Shown here: piece by piece, positions 52,804 to 61,185 of the stretch
Position numbering within the stretch: position 1 is the first letter of the stretch
Layout of the letters: every line of letters starts with the position of its first letter
Assembly: GCA_964634005.1 (NCBI GenBank)
Contig: CAZWKQ010000014.1
Coordinates: 1-64,000 of the forward strand
Reading direction: 5' to 3'
DNA length: 64,000 bases
Source: CAZWKQ01 sp964634005
Lineage (GTDB): Bacteria; Bacteroidota; Bacteroidia; Bacteroidales; JACABE01
Notes under the pieces: model-generated
What the model was told of the DNA's origin: nothing
The model's input: only the letters and a program-made list of their open reading frames with translations
Database searches by the model: none
Made by a program: the position numbers and the translations under genes

Positions 52804-53373
52804 TTAATCTTTTGAAATGTTTTGAATTTCTTCTTCAGAAATTATACTATCGTCTTTTTTCTTGATAAATATCGATACTATAGCAGAAATAACCAAAGCT
52901 ATAAGAGGACTAGAATATAATGATGTTACAAATTGTTTAATAGGGTCCAAGTTATTTCTCATTTTTTCAATCTGTAACTGTAGTTTATCAGCATCCATAT
53001 TGTATTGCTGAAGCATTTCGGCGAATTTTTCAATTTGTTGGGGCATATATTCTTTGTCAATCATTCCAAACAATATATAGTTGAATACTCCTGATATGTA
53101 AAAAGCAATAACTCCGGTAATAAAACCTGAAATTAAACATTGTAAATAGCTGATGTTTCCGTTTAGTATTTTTCTTTTAATCTCATTCATTGCCAGAACC
53201 ATCATAGTTATTATCAGACCGAATGTGAAAATAAAAGAAACAATACCGTAAAATGCATTAAACATCGAAAAGTTTAATGTGTAAGTAAGAGTAGTGAAAG
53301 CTACGAAAAGTATTCCGGAAATAACTCCGTATTTTACAGTTACATTAAGGGATTTTGGATTAAACATTTCCAT
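52804..53373 (-). CDS. DUF4199 membrane protein (paralogue)
   Basis: The start at MEMFNPKSLNVTVKYG gives 189 residues; an upstream ATG adds twelve charged residues unlike the family start. Four helices follow the DUF4199 pattern, with ISYLQCLISGFITGVIAFY aligning to YLSFKQCYISGLIIGIVVAF in the neighbour, and a final helix before a Lys/Asp-rich tail. The pair arose by tandem duplication and heads the GT2-gmhA-gmhB-pyrKD series. Confidence 0.8.
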   Translation of the reverse strand: MEMFNPKSLNVTVKYGVISGILFVAFTTLTYTLNFSMFNAFYGIVSFIFTFGLIITMMVLAMNEIKRKILNGNISYLQCLISGFITGVIAFYISGVFNYILFGMIDKEYMPQQIEKFAEMLQQYNMDADKLQLQIEKMRNNLDPIKQFVTSLYSSPLIALVISAIVSIFIKKKDDSIISEEEIQNISKD

Positions 53374-53563
53374 AATTTGATATTTTTTATTTAAACGCAA
53401 AGATAGCAAAAAGATTTTAAACCTTTGGAAATATAATTAATTAAACCCAAATTATTACAATAAGAAGATAAAAGCTTTAATGAATTACATAACCACTAAT
53501 TGATTAATAGGGTTTATTATTTGTAAATAATTTAAAATATTAAGATTCAGATTTCGAATAAAA

Positions 53564-54247
53564 CTAAAGTTTCCAATCGATTGGTGTTTGACCCGAATTT
53601 TCAAGATATTGATTTGTTAAAAGGAAGTGATTACAGCCTATAAATCCCCTGTGTGCCGATAATGGAGAAGGATGGGGAGCTTTTAGGATATAATGTTTGC
53701 CGGTGTCAATAATCTTTTCTTTGGCTTGTGCATAATTTCCCCACAACATAAAAACTAATTTGTCTTTCTTTTCTGATAGTTTTTTTATAACAGTGTCGGT
53801 AAAAGTTTCCCAACCCTTGTTTTGATGCGATCCTGCGTTATTTGCCCTGACTGTTAAAGTTGCATTTAACAATAAAACGCCTTGTTTAGCCCAGTTTTCC
53901 AAATTGCCGCTTTGCGGCATCTTAATTCCGAGACTTAATTCAATTTCTTTATAAATATTTACCAGTGATGGAGGAATAGCAACTCCTTCAGGTACCGAAA
54001 AACACAATCCGTGAGCCTGACCAATTCCATGATAAGGATCTTGTCCCAATATCACAACTTTGACTTTGTCGAAAGGAGTTAGATTAAACGCATTGAAAAT
54101 CAAACTTCCGGGTGGATATACTTTGTATTTCTGTTTTTCCGATACAAGAAATTCTTTAAGTTTTAAAAAATAATCTTTGTTGAATTCGTCTGCTAATATA
54201 TCTTTCCAGCTTTTTTCTAAGGCCAATTTGTTTAAATCAACTTGCAT
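53564..54247 (-). CDS. ung: Uracil-DNA glycosylase
   Basis: This 227-residue enzyme removes uracil from DNA in base-excision repair. Family 1 motifs are complete: GQDPYHGIGQAHGLCFSV with catalytic Asp70, LLLNATLTVRANNAGSH, VFMLWGNYAQ and HPSPLSAHRGF with His192. Length is normal. It stands alone, with 5' ends facing the small lipoprotein gene. Confidence 0.96.
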   Translation of the reverse strand: MQVDLNKLALEKSWKDILADEFNKDYFLKLKEFLVSEKQKYKVYPPGSLIFNAFNLTPFDKVKVVILGQDPYHGIGQAHGLCFSVPEGVAIPPSLVNIYKEIELSLGIKMPQSGNLENWAKQGVLLLNATLTVRANNAGSHQNKGWETFTDTVIKKLSEKKDKLVFMLWGNYAQAKEKIIDTGKHYILKAPHPSPLSAHRGFIGCNHFLLTNQYLENSGQTPIDWKL

Positions 54248-54375
54248 ATAATTTTTCGGTTATTTTATGCGTTAATGAATTTTAACAGTAATTTGCAAAT
54301 ATAATTTATATTTCAAATCAATTAATTATTATTTTTGTAACAGATTTTAGTGTTGAATTTTTTAAAAAAATAAAT

Positions 54376-54507
54376 ATGAAAAGAGTTGCAATAGCCATTG
54401 TTAGTATTGTGGTTTTAATGATTATAGCTTATTCATGCACCTCGCATCAAAAATGTGATGCTTACAGTTCGAAAAATCGCGACAAAGTCGAAACAGTAAG
54501 ATATTAA
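54376..54507 (+). CDS. Small lipoprotein of 43 residues
   Basis: The frame starts MKRVAIAIVSIVVLMIIAYSC, a complete lipoprotein signal with the lipidated Cys at residue 21, followed by THQKCDAYSS-like sequence with a second Cys and a basic tail ending ETVRY. The signal and clean start/stop support a real gene. Function unknown. It lies 31 nt ahead of the next gene and may be co-transcribed with it. Confidence 0.6.
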   Translation: MKRVAIAIVSIVVLMIIAYSCTSHQKCDAYSSKNRDKVETVRY

Positions 54508-54538
54508 GCTTTTAGCCTGTATTTTTTTTTTATTTAAA

Positions 54539-55303
54539 ATGAGGCGTTTCCCTTTCCTTTTTATTCTGTTGATTAGTTTTGTTTGCTATTGCGGAAATGT
54601 TTTTTCGCAATCGCCTACTAATATCGACAGGTCGGTACTTTATCGAAAGGAAAAGTCTTATAATTTTATTTTGCACAACGAGGGCTGGGGAGTTAGCTAT
54701 CGTAAAGGCGACAGGTTAACTTACTTTAAAGGAAGATTTTTTGAAAGCGAGCTTGTTGGGATGAGTCATCCTAAGGAAACAAAAACCGAAAACAATTTTT
54801 TTGGTGATGCCAGAAGTTATGTTTACGGACAATTAAACAGTGTTTACGTATTCAGAACCGGTTTGGGATACAAAAAACTTATTAATGATAAACCTTATTG
54901 GGGTGGAGTTCAGGTTAATTATACTTATTATCTCGGTGCATCTGTAGCTCTGGCTCGCCCAAAATATCTCTATATTCTTAATTTTGACAATATCCCCCCG
55001 TATGAATATCATTTAACACTCGAAAGATACGACCCTCAAAAACATTTTTACGACAATATTTATGGTGGTGGTCCTTTGTTGAAAGGATTTGAAAAAATTA
55101 AACCATATCCGGGACTTTATGCAAAATTCGGCTTTAATTTCGAATTTGGCGAATATGATGAAAAAATCAGAGCAATTGAAGTTGGCAGTTGTTTTGATTA
55201 TTATTTTTCCGAAATTCCTATGATGGCTTTCAATAAATATCCTAATTATTTTCTTACTCTTTATTTGAGCGTTCAGTTCGGTAAAAAGTATAATCCCTAC
55301 TAA
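54539..55303 (+). CDS. Outer-membrane or periplasmic protein, conserved hypothetical
   Basis: This 254-residue protein has a signal peptide (to about residue 23, GNVFSQ). The body is strand-rich and aromatic (SYNFILHNEGWGVSYRKGD, SYVYGQLNSVYVFRTGLGY, GGVQVNYTYYLGASVAL) and ends in a barrel-like FLTLYLSVQFGKK. It looks like a small outer-membrane barrel found in Bacteroidota. Function is unknown. Confidence 0.7.
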   Translation: MRRFPFLFILLISFVCYCGNVFSQSPTNIDRSVLYRKEKSYNFILHNEGWGVSYRKGDRLTYFKGRFFESELVGMSHPKETKTENNFFGDARSYVYGQLNSVYVFRTGLGYKKLINDKPYWGGVQVNYTYYLGASVALARPKYLYILNFDNIPPYEYHLTLERYDPQKHFYDNIYGGGPLLKGFEKIKPYPGLYAKFGFNFEFGEYDEKIRAIEVGSCFDYYFSEIPMMAFNKYPNYFLTLYLSVQFGKKYNPY

Positions 55304-55463
55304 ACAAACTTCTGCTATTATTTATTCGTTCTGTCCTTTTTGTTATGTTGTTATTTTAAAACATACTTAATTACTTGTTTAATAGCATTTTGTGTTTTGC
55401 TAAAATACTTCAATAATCTTTATTTTATAACATTAACTTAATGCAAACAAAATAAACGTACTA

Positions 55464-55471
55464 TAAATTTG
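55464..55471 (+). promoter_or_regulatory. Candidate -7 promoter element upstream of the 60-residue gene
   Basis: TAAATTTG matches TAnnTTTG, 60 nt before the ATG at 55532. It lies just outside the 362-bp duplicated block, so only the left copy keeps it. No TTTG was found at the expected spacing. Confidence 0.35.
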
Positions 55472-55522
55472 CAAACGTAAGATTTATATGTAAAAGTCTT
55501 GGTTTTAAATTAAATTTTAAAC

Positions 55523-55884
55523 AAAAACATTATGACTGATTTGATTTTTGAAAAGGGCAAATATTATACAATGAAGGAGATAGAAGAAGCCGGTTTCAAA
55601 TTTTACAAAAAGTCAACTGCCGTTATAATTTATAAAAAAGACAACTACGTTTATTGGTTCGATATTATCGAAAAAAAAGGGAAGCATCAACTGCTTTCAT
55701 ATTTCCCTAATTAGAAAAAACTTAACTTTCCTTATTCATTATTTCAATATTTAATAATATTTTTGTTTTCGTACATATCACCATAGAATATGAATGAAAG
55801 CGAATTGTCGGTAATTATTAAGAATATCAGAAAAGATATTTTAATAAGTCTTACGCAAGCAGGTTCGGGGCATTTGGGTGGCTC
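55523..55884 (+). repeat. Left copy of 362-bp direct repeat flanking the IS
   Basis: This block recurs at 57774-58135 with one difference seen over 362 bp (ATG versus ATA in codon 14 of the small gene). It carries the 60-residue gene and the first 31 codons of transketolase. It ends exactly where the IS begins, so it is best read as the target-site duplication of that element. IS1634-type elements are known for long, variable duplications of up to several hundred bp. Confidence 0.88.
55532..55714 (+). CDS. Small protein of 60 residues, left copy
   Basis: This cytoplasmic-looking protein has no signal peptide; it begins MTDLIFEKGKYYTMKEIEE and ends KKGKHQLLSYFPN, alternating basic and aromatic residues. 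It may form a small SH3-like beta-barrel, but no family was recognised. Its twin lies beyond the IS and differs only at residue 14 (Met here, Ile there). This copy keeps the original upstream DNA. Confidence 0.65.
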   Translation: MTDLIFEKGKYYTMKEIEEAGFKFYKKSTAVIIYKKDNYVYWFDIIEKKGKHQLLSYFPN

Positions 55885-55903
55885 CCGACTTTGTCATCAA
55901 TAA
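55790..55903 (+). pseudogene. Transketolase 5' fragment cut by the IS
   Basis: The first 31 codons match the intact transketolase N-subunit gene at 58041 (MNESELSVIIKNIRK ... SGHLGG). Reading then runs into the left end of the IS and stops at a TAA at 55901 after five or six foreign codons. It is a remnant of the target duplication, not a gene. Confidence 0.9.
55884..55895 (+). repeat. Left terminal inverted repeat of the IS
   Basis: CCCGACTTTGTC is the exact reverse complement of the right end of the element. Confidence 0.85.
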
Positions 55904-56028
55904 TGTCATCTGAATATTTAAAAGCCTGAATATTAGAGTGATAGGTTTTTTATTTTTCGAAAAGTGGCTTGTAGTGCCTTGTTAAAAAATATATTTTGTT
56001 TTTACAAAATTTTTTTTATTTTTGCAGT

Positions 56029-57693
56029 ATGTTTGTAAGAATAAAGACCAATAAAAACAGTCCCAATACAACAGTGCAAATTGTTGAAAGTGTGCGGGTT
56101 AATGGCAATGTTAGGCAACGAATTGTCCGTCATGTAGGTACGGCATATAATGAAAAAGAATTAGAGAAATTAAAGGATTTAGCTGAATATATCAAGGCTA
56201 ACATAGAGCAAGAAACACAGCCACGCTTATTTGAGCCTGAAACATTAGCCGAAATGGCAATCACAAGCAGAAATCAAGCCCAAGAGAAAAAAGAACTCAA
56301 TGTTGATTTAAAAAAGTTAAGGCATCAGCAAGATATTATTACCGGAATACATGATATATATGGTCAAATTTATAAAGAATTAGGTTTTAATAATTTGCTA
56401 AAATCAAAAAATAAATCTTCAGCCAATATGATGTACCATTTGGTAATGGCACGCATAGCTAATCCTGATAGTAAAAAAGCAAGCGTAGAGAACTTAGCAA
56501 AAGACTTTGGTTGCGAACTTTCACTATCGGGAGTATATAGGATGATGGATTTAATTGATGATAGAGTGATAGAAAAAATAAAAACTATTTCATTTGAACA
56601 AACCCAGAGCCTATTGCAAGAAGAAATTACAGCAATTTTCTACGATTGCACAACCTTGCATTTTGAATCATTTAAAGAAGATGAGCAATTAATGCACAAT
56701 GGTTTTAGTAAAAATCACAAACACAATCAACCCCAAGTAATTTTATCCTTACTTACCACAACAAATGGATTGCCCATCGGATATGATTTGTTTGAAGGTT
56801 CTATGTTTGAAGGTCATACTTTGTCGAAAGCCATATATAATTTAAAAAAGAATTACAAACTAAAACGCATTATATTTACAGCAGATGCAGCTATGTTAAG
56901 CGATGAAAATCAAAAGTTATTAGAAAGTCATAACATAGAATACATTCTTGGAGGTCGAATAAAAAATACTTCAAAAAAAACACAGAAAGAAATCTTAGAT
57001 TTAACAAGTTATACAAGCGATTTAGGAAATAGCTATTATGATAAAATACGAGAAATTATCTTAGATGAAAAAAGAAAATTAATAGTAACCTACAGTCAAC
57101 AAAGAGCAGAAAAAGACAAACACGATAGAGAAAAAGCCATAGCAGCCTTGCAAAAAAAATTGCAAAAAAGTAAGAATCCATCATCTTTAATAAGCAATAA
57201 AGGCTATTCACGCTACTTGACATTAGAAGGCAATGCAACTATTTTGCTGAATGAAGAAAAAATAAAAGCTTGCCAAACATGGGATGGATTACACGGAATA
57301 ATTACCAATGTAAAAAGCATGAGCAATCAAGAAATTGTAAAACATTATCACATGTTGTGGCAAATAGAAGAATGTTTTAGAATAAGTAAGCATGATTTGC
57401 GTTTCCGTCCCATTTACCATTGGACACCAAATCGAATACAAGCACATATAGCCGTTTGCTTTATGGCATTAGTTTGTGTTAAACATCTTATGTACAGAGT
57501 AGCATTGCAGTACAAACAAATGTCAGCAGAAAGCATTCAAAACCAACTGCTTCATGTAAAAATAAGCATATTAAAACATTTGCAAACGCAACAATTGTAT
57601 GCAATACCATCAAAAATAACTCCCGAAATTCAAAAAATTTATGCCTTGATGAATCAAAAAATAAGTGATATACCTTTTGCTTTAAAAAATTAA
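56029..57693 (+). CDS. IS1634-family DDE transposase
   Basis: The start at MFVRIKTNKNSPNT gives 554 residues; an earlier ATG adds eleven Phe/Cys-rich residues. The N-terminal part (VQIVESVRVNGNVRQRIVRHVGTA) is typical of IS1634 proteins. The RNase H-like core has Asp206 (AIFYDCTTLHFES), Asp286 (IIFTADAAML) and Glu447/448 within YHMLWQIEECFRISKHDL, followed by RPIYHWTPNRIQAHI. It is full length with no internal stop, so transposition should be possible. Confidence 0.92.
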   Translation: MFVRIKTNKNSPNTTVQIVESVRVNGNVRQRIVRHVGTAYNEKELEKLKDLAEYIKANIEQETQPRLFEPETLAEMAITSRNQAQEKKELNVDLKKLRHQQDIITGIHDIYGQIYKELGFNNLLKSKNKSSANMMYHLVMARIANPDSKKASVENLAKDFGCELSLSGVYRMMDLIDDRVIEKIKTISFEQTQSLLQEEITAIFYDCTTLHFESFKEDEQLMHNGFSKNHKHNQPQVILSLLTTTNGLPIGYDLFEGSMFEGHTLSKAIYNLKKNYKLKRIIFTADAAMLSDENQKLLESHNIEYILGGRIKNTSKKTQKEILDLTSYTSDLGNSYYDKIREIILDEKRKLIVTYSQQRAEKDKHDREKAIAALQKKLQKSKNPSSLISNKGYSRYLTLEGNATILLNEEKIKACQTWDGLHGIITNVKSMSNQEIVKHYHMLWQIEECFRISKHDLRFRPIYHWTPNRIQAHIAVCFMALVCVKHLMYRVALQYKQMSAESIQNQLLHVKISILKHLQTQQLYAIPSKITPEIQKIYALMNQKISDIPFALKN

Positions 57694-57761
57694 AACGAGA
57701 AGATGTAGTGCCTTGTTGATTTTATAAAACTCTGTATATCATTGTTTTAACTCAAAAAAGC

Positions 57762-57773
57762 GACAAAGTCGGG
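57762..57773 (-). repeat. Right terminal inverted repeat of the IS
   Basis: GACAAAGTCGGG is the exact reverse complement of the left end and abuts the right copy of the 362-bp direct repeat. Confidence 0.85.
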
Positions 57774-57782
57774 AAAAACATT

Positions 57783-57965
57783 ATGACTGATTTGATTTTT
57801 GAAAAGGGCAAATATTATACAATAAAGGAGATAGAAGAAGCCGGTTTCAAATTTTACAAAAAGTCAACTGCCGTTATAATTTATAAAAAAGACAACTACG
57901 TTTATTGGTTCGATATTATCGAAAAAAAAGGGAAGCATCAACTGCTTTCATATTTCCCTAATTAG
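57783..57965 (+). CDS. Small protein of 60 residues, right copy
   Basis: It is identical to the left copy except Ile for Met at residue 14. The upstream DNA is now the IS right end, beginning 10 nt before the ATG, so its native promoter is lost. Expression would need read-through or an outward promoter from the IS. Function unknown. It lies 75 nt ahead of the transketolase operon, as the left copy would have before insertion. Confidence 0.6.
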   Translation: MTDLIFEKGKYYTIKEIEEAGFKFYKKSTAVIIYKKDNYVYWFDIIEKKGKHQLLSYFPN

Positions 57966-58008
57966 AAAAAACTTAACTTTCCTTATTCATTATTTCAATA
58001 TTTAATAA

Positions 58009-58016
58009 TATTTTTG
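58009..58016 (+). promoter_or_regulatory. Candidate -7 element of the transketolase operon
   Basis: TATTTTTG matches TAnnTTTG, 24 nt before the transketolase ATG and inside the duplicated block, so it survived the IS insertion. No TTTG lies at the expected spacing upstream. Confidence 0.3.
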
Positions 58017-58040
58017 TTTTCGTACATATCACCATAGAAT

Positions 58041-58865
58041 ATGAATGAAAGCGAATTGTCGGTAATTATTAAGAATATCAGAAAAGATATTTTAATAAGT
58101 CTTACGCAAGCAGGTTCGGGGCATTTGGGTGGCTCTTTGGGCTTAGCTGATGTTTTCGGTGTTTTATATTTCAGTGAGCTGAAACATAATCCATCAAACC
58201 ATAAATGGGAGGACAGAGACAGGCTTATTCTTTCCATTGGGCATGTTGCACCTGTATTGTATGCTGCATTGGCAAATGCCGGATATTTCGATAAAAAGGA
58301 GTTATTAACTCTCAGGAAACTCGGAAGCAGACTGCAGGGACATCCCGGTCGAGAGCAGGAGTTACCCGGCATCGAATTGGCTGCAGGTTCCTTAGGACAA
58401 GGCTTGTCGGTAAGCGTAGGAATGGCTATTTCGGCTAAATACGACAAAAAACCTTACAGAATATTTTGCGTTCTTGGTGATGGCGAATTGCAGGAAGGCT
58501 CTGTTTGGGAAGCAATTATGAGTGCTGCACATTATAAACTCGATAATCTTGTTGCAATTGTTGACAGAAATTATTTGCAAATTGACGGTAAAACTTCCGA
58601 TGTTATGGAATTGGAACCATTGGCAGAAAAATGGAGTTCTTTCGGATGGAAAGTTTTCAAATGCAACGGAAATGACATAAATCAGTTGTTGTCAATTTTT
58701 GATGAAATCAGAAAAGTGAAAGGTTATCCATGTGTACTAATTGCCGAAACTAAAATGGGTAAAGGCGTCAAAAGTATCGAAAATAATCATCTCTGGCACG
58801 GGAAAGTCCCGACTGAAAGTCAGTTGCCCGAGTTTTTAAAGGAATTGGATGAAGCATATTGTTAA
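58041..58865 (+). CDS. Transketolase, N-terminal subunit
   Basis: This 274-residue protein is the thiamine-diphosphate-binding half of a split transketolase. Family marks are SGHLGGSLGLADVFGVLYF, DRLILSIGHVAPVLYAAL, GHPGREQELPGIELAAGSLGQGLSVSVGMAI and the TPP motif LGDGELQEGSVWEAIMSAAHYKLDNLVAIVD in part. It transfers two-carbon units in the non-oxidative pentose phosphate pathway. Its partner begins 17 nt downstream. Its first 31 codons are duplicated on the far side of the IS, but this copy is complete. Confidence 0.93.
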   Translation: MNESELSVIIKNIRKDILISLTQAGSGHLGGSLGLADVFGVLYFSELKHNPSNHKWEDRDRLILSIGHVAPVLYAALANAGYFDKKELLTLRKLGSRLQGHPGREQELPGIELAAGSLGQGLSVSVGMAISAKYDKKPYRIFCVLGDGELQEGSVWEAIMSAAHYKLDNLVAIVDRNYLQIDGKTSDVMELEPLAEKWSSFGWKVFKCNGNDINQLLSIFDEIRKVKGYPCVLIAETKMGKGVKSIENNHLWHGKVPTESQLPEFLKELDEAYC

Positions 58866-58882
58866 AGCTATTATAATGAATA

Positions 58883-59842
58883 ATGGAAGAGATTTTATAT
58901 AAAAACAGGGGTAATAAACCAACAAAATCGGGCTTTGGAGAAGGTTTACTCGAAGCAGGATTGTCAAACGGCAATATTTTTGTATTAGGTGCAGATATTA
59001 CAGCGTCAGTCGGAGCTAATCTTTTTGCAGAACGTTTTCCTGAAAGATTTTATTCATTGGGAATAGCCGAACAAAATTGTGTAGGAGTGGCCGTAGGGAT
59101 GGCTTTAAGCGGGAAAATCCCCGTGTTTTCTACTTATGCTGCATTTCTTGCTCACAGAGCTTCCGATCAAATAAGAATTTCGGTTTGCTATAATAATGTG
59201 CATGTGGTTTTGGGTGGTGCTCATGCAGGTATTTCAGTTGGTCCCGATGGTGCAACTCATCAGGCATTGGAAGATATAGCCGTTATGAGAAGCTTGCCAA
59301 ATATGACAGTAATTTCTCCATGTGATGCAACTCAAACCAAAATAGCTGTATTAAATGCTATTAACAATATGAATAGTCCTGTTTATATCAGGTTTGGAAG
59401 AGAAGGTGTGCCTGATTTTACTTTAGAGTCGCAAGACTTTAAAATAGGGAAGGGGCAGAGCCTTAAAAAAGGGAAAGATTTAACCATAATAGCTACCGGA
59501 CACATGGTTTGGTACGCTATTCAAGCTGCTGATGAATTAATAAAGTATAATATTGATGCAGGTGTAATTAATATACATACCATAAAACCTATTGACGAAG
59601 AGATTATTGTAAATGCCGCAAAAGATACAAAGCGTATTATAACAGTTGAAGAACATCAGATTAATGGCGGATTGGGCAGTGCAGTCGCAGAGGTTGTTGT
59701 TAAATACTATCCTGTCCCTGTCAAAATTATTGGGATAAATGATACTTTCGGTGAATCGGGAAAACCCGAGGAGCTTATGCTAAAGTACGGACTATCAACC
59801 GAAAATATTGTTAAAAATGCTTTAGAACTAATGAATTATTGA
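58883..59842 (+). CDS. Transketolase, C-terminal subunit
   Basis: This 319-residue protein contains the pyrimidine-binding domain (FVLGADITASVGANLFAERFP, YSLGIAEQNCVGVAVGMALSG with the catalytic Glu, THQALEDIAVMRSLPNM) and the C-terminal domain (VEEHQINGGLGSAVAEVV). It completes the enzyme with the upstream subunit. Such split pairs are common in Bacteroidota, Archaea and Firmicutes, where they may also serve as transketolase-like enzymes for other sugars. The 3' end overlaps the convergent Smr-domain gene by 7 nt. Confidence 0.93.
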   Translation: MEEILYKNRGNKPTKSGFGEGLLEAGLSNGNIFVLGADITASVGANLFAERFPERFYSLGIAEQNCVGVAVGMALSGKIPVFSTYAAFLAHRASDQIRISVCYNNVHVVLGGAHAGISVGPDGATHQALEDIAVMRSLPNMTVISPCDATQTKIAVLNAINNMNSPVYIRFGREGVPDFTLESQDFKIGKGQSLKKGKDLTIIATGHMVWYAIQAADELIKYNIDAGVINIHTIKPIDEEIIVNAAKDTKRIITVEEHQINGGLGSAVAEVVVKYYPVPVKIIGINDTFGESGKPEELMLKYGLSTENIVKNALELMNY

Positions 59843-60903
59843 TATTTCAAATAAACTTCGGTAGCTCCTGTACCGTATTTGGCTATTGAGGCATCAAAAT
59901 AATGGATATTATCATAAGTTTTCAATATCTTAATAATCTCGTTTTTAAGTGTACCATTTCCAACCCCGTGTATTATTATGAGCTTTGAAATTTTCTTAGT
60001 AAATGCTTCTTCAAGACAACGAACAAAATAATTAATCTGTATATCAATAATTTCGGACTTATCAAGTAAATATGGGTCTTCAACCAACTCGCTTATATGT
60101 AAATCAATCTCGGCAGTAGTAGGATTTATAAGGTGTTTCTCTATAAAATCATCATTACTTACATTTTTAGTGTTTTTAATCTTTGTAACTTCATCATTTT
60201 TTAAAACTTCTTCTTTCCTTTTAATTTCAATACTTTCCACTTCGTTTAATTTACATAATGTAACTAAAAGTGCTTTTTCCCGCATTAATGAGTTTTCAAT
60301 ATAGTTACTTTCTTTTAAAAATCTGTTTGCACTTATCTTGAAAGAGGCATTTACCGGCAATAATACTTTTTTTTGCCTGTTATTGTGAAACAAAATCTGA
60401 ACAAAGCCTTTATTCCAGTTATTTATATCATCTCTTTTGATAGAAGTAATATTTTTTTTGGTTTCTGATTCCAGTACATCATAATCAAAACCTTCAAAAT
60501 CGTTTTCATCCTCAAATAGCAAACTGTAAATTACCGTGTATTGAGTATTATTTATCAAATAAATATCTAAATCGCCTGATATAAGCCATTTTTGTTCGTG
60601 CGGAACAAAGGCAATGTAAACCCCTGGTTCTTGTTTTTTTAAGTTTGTTTTTAATATGGGACTTTTATTCTCAAATTCATAATCATTTGAACTTTTAATA
60701 TCATCAGGAATACTATAATTTACTTCAAATATTTTTTCTGCCGAAGAATTACTTTCAATTTTTATTAATTCACTGTTTAAAGTAGGAATTTCAAAACCTT
60801 CTTCAATAGCAACACTTACCATAGTGGAGCTTAAAATTTTAGTTACTACACCGCCACCATTTGAGTTTAAAAACTTTACCTTATCGCCAATATTAAAATT
60901 CAT
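59836..60903 (-). CDS. DUF2027 and Smr domain protein
   Basis: This 355-residue protein starts with a small SH3/KOW-like region (MNFNIGDKVKFLNSNGGGVV) and continues with the DUF2027 body (GVYIAFVPHEQKWLISGDLDIYLINNT in part). It ends in an Smr domain (about 270-355: EIDLHISELVEDPYLL, KLIIIHGVGNGTLKNEI, YGTGATEVYLK). Smr domains of MutS2 nick DNA or RNA; the DUF2027-Smr combination is typical of Bacteroidota and its function is open. It stands alone. Confidence 0.85.
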   Translation of the reverse strand: MNFNIGDKVKFLNSNGGGVVTKILSSTMVSVAIEEGFEIPTLNSELIKIESNSSAEKIFEVNYSIPDDIKSSNDYEFENKSPILKTNLKKQEPGVYIAFVPHEQKWLISGDLDIYLINNTQYTVIYSLLFEDENDFEGFDYDVLESETKKNITSIKRDDINNWNKGFVQILFHNNRQKKVLLPVNASFKISANRFLKESNYIENSLMREKALLVTLCKLNEVESIEIKRKEEVLKNDEVTKIKNTKNVSNDDFIEKHLINPTTAEIDLHISELVEDPYLLDKSEIIDIQINYFVRCLEEAFTKKISKLIIIHGVGNGTLKNEIIKILKTYDNIHYFDASIAKYGTGATEVYLKYQ

Positions 60904-61082
60904 ATTTATTTTTTTTGCAAAAATAGGCAGAATTAACTCAAATAATGCTTTTTTTGATTGTTAACTCTGAAAAAAAACACAGTAGGCAATTTAAATCATA
61001 TGATTATCAGATATTTTGATAATGAATATATTTAGAATAGTTATAAATTAGGGGTTAAAGGCATTTTTTTTGCTATTGTTAT

Positions 61083-61112
61083 TTTGTTAACAATAAAAAA
61101 TTTCTAATTTTG
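61083..61112 (+). promoter_or_regulatory. Bacteroidota-type promoter of the hydrogenase operon
   Basis: TTTG (61083-61086) and TAATTTTG (61105-61112) are 18 nt apart, close to the TTTG-N19-TAnnTTTG pattern. The start codon lies about 73 nt further on. Confidence 0.6.
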
Positions 61113-61175
61113 AGCTTTCAAATTGTTAATAAATTAACAGTAGAAATTAATCAATAAATAAATCACAAAAAATAT

Positions 61176-61181
61176 GGAGGA
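61176..61181 (+). promoter_or_regulatory. Shine-Dalgarno site deciding the NuoE-like start
   Basis: GGAGGA lies 4 nt before the ATG at 61186 and overlaps an earlier ATG at 61174. It favours the second ATG, giving MSNIETLVKN as the N-terminus. Confidence 0.6.
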
Positions 61182-61185
61182 TAGT

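Larger units (their letters stand above)
55884..57773 (+). mobile_element. IS1634-like insertion sequence
   Basis: The element spans about 1,890 bp, bounded by perfect 12-bp terminal inverted repeats: CCCGACTTTGTC at the left and GACAAAGTCGGG at the right. It encodes one DDE transposase. Inside the ends a 14-bp direct repeat, TGTAGTGCCTTGTT, occurs at 55970-55983 and 57704-57717, just outside the transposase gene. The left boundary is uncertain by one base because base 55884 (C) is shared with the target. The intact transposase, perfect ends and nearly identical flanking copies suggest recent insertion. Confidence 0.9.
57774..58135 (+). repeat. Right copy of 362-bp direct repeat flanking the IS
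   Basis: This block repeats 55523-55884 with a single base difference and continues without a break into the intact transketolase gene. It starts at the first base after the IS right end. Confidence 0.88.

Noticed and set aside
55523..58135. Simple pre-existing tandem duplication into which the IS later inserted
   Set aside because: The repeats abut the IS ends exactly on both sides, which fits a target duplication better than an insertion falling by chance at the junction.
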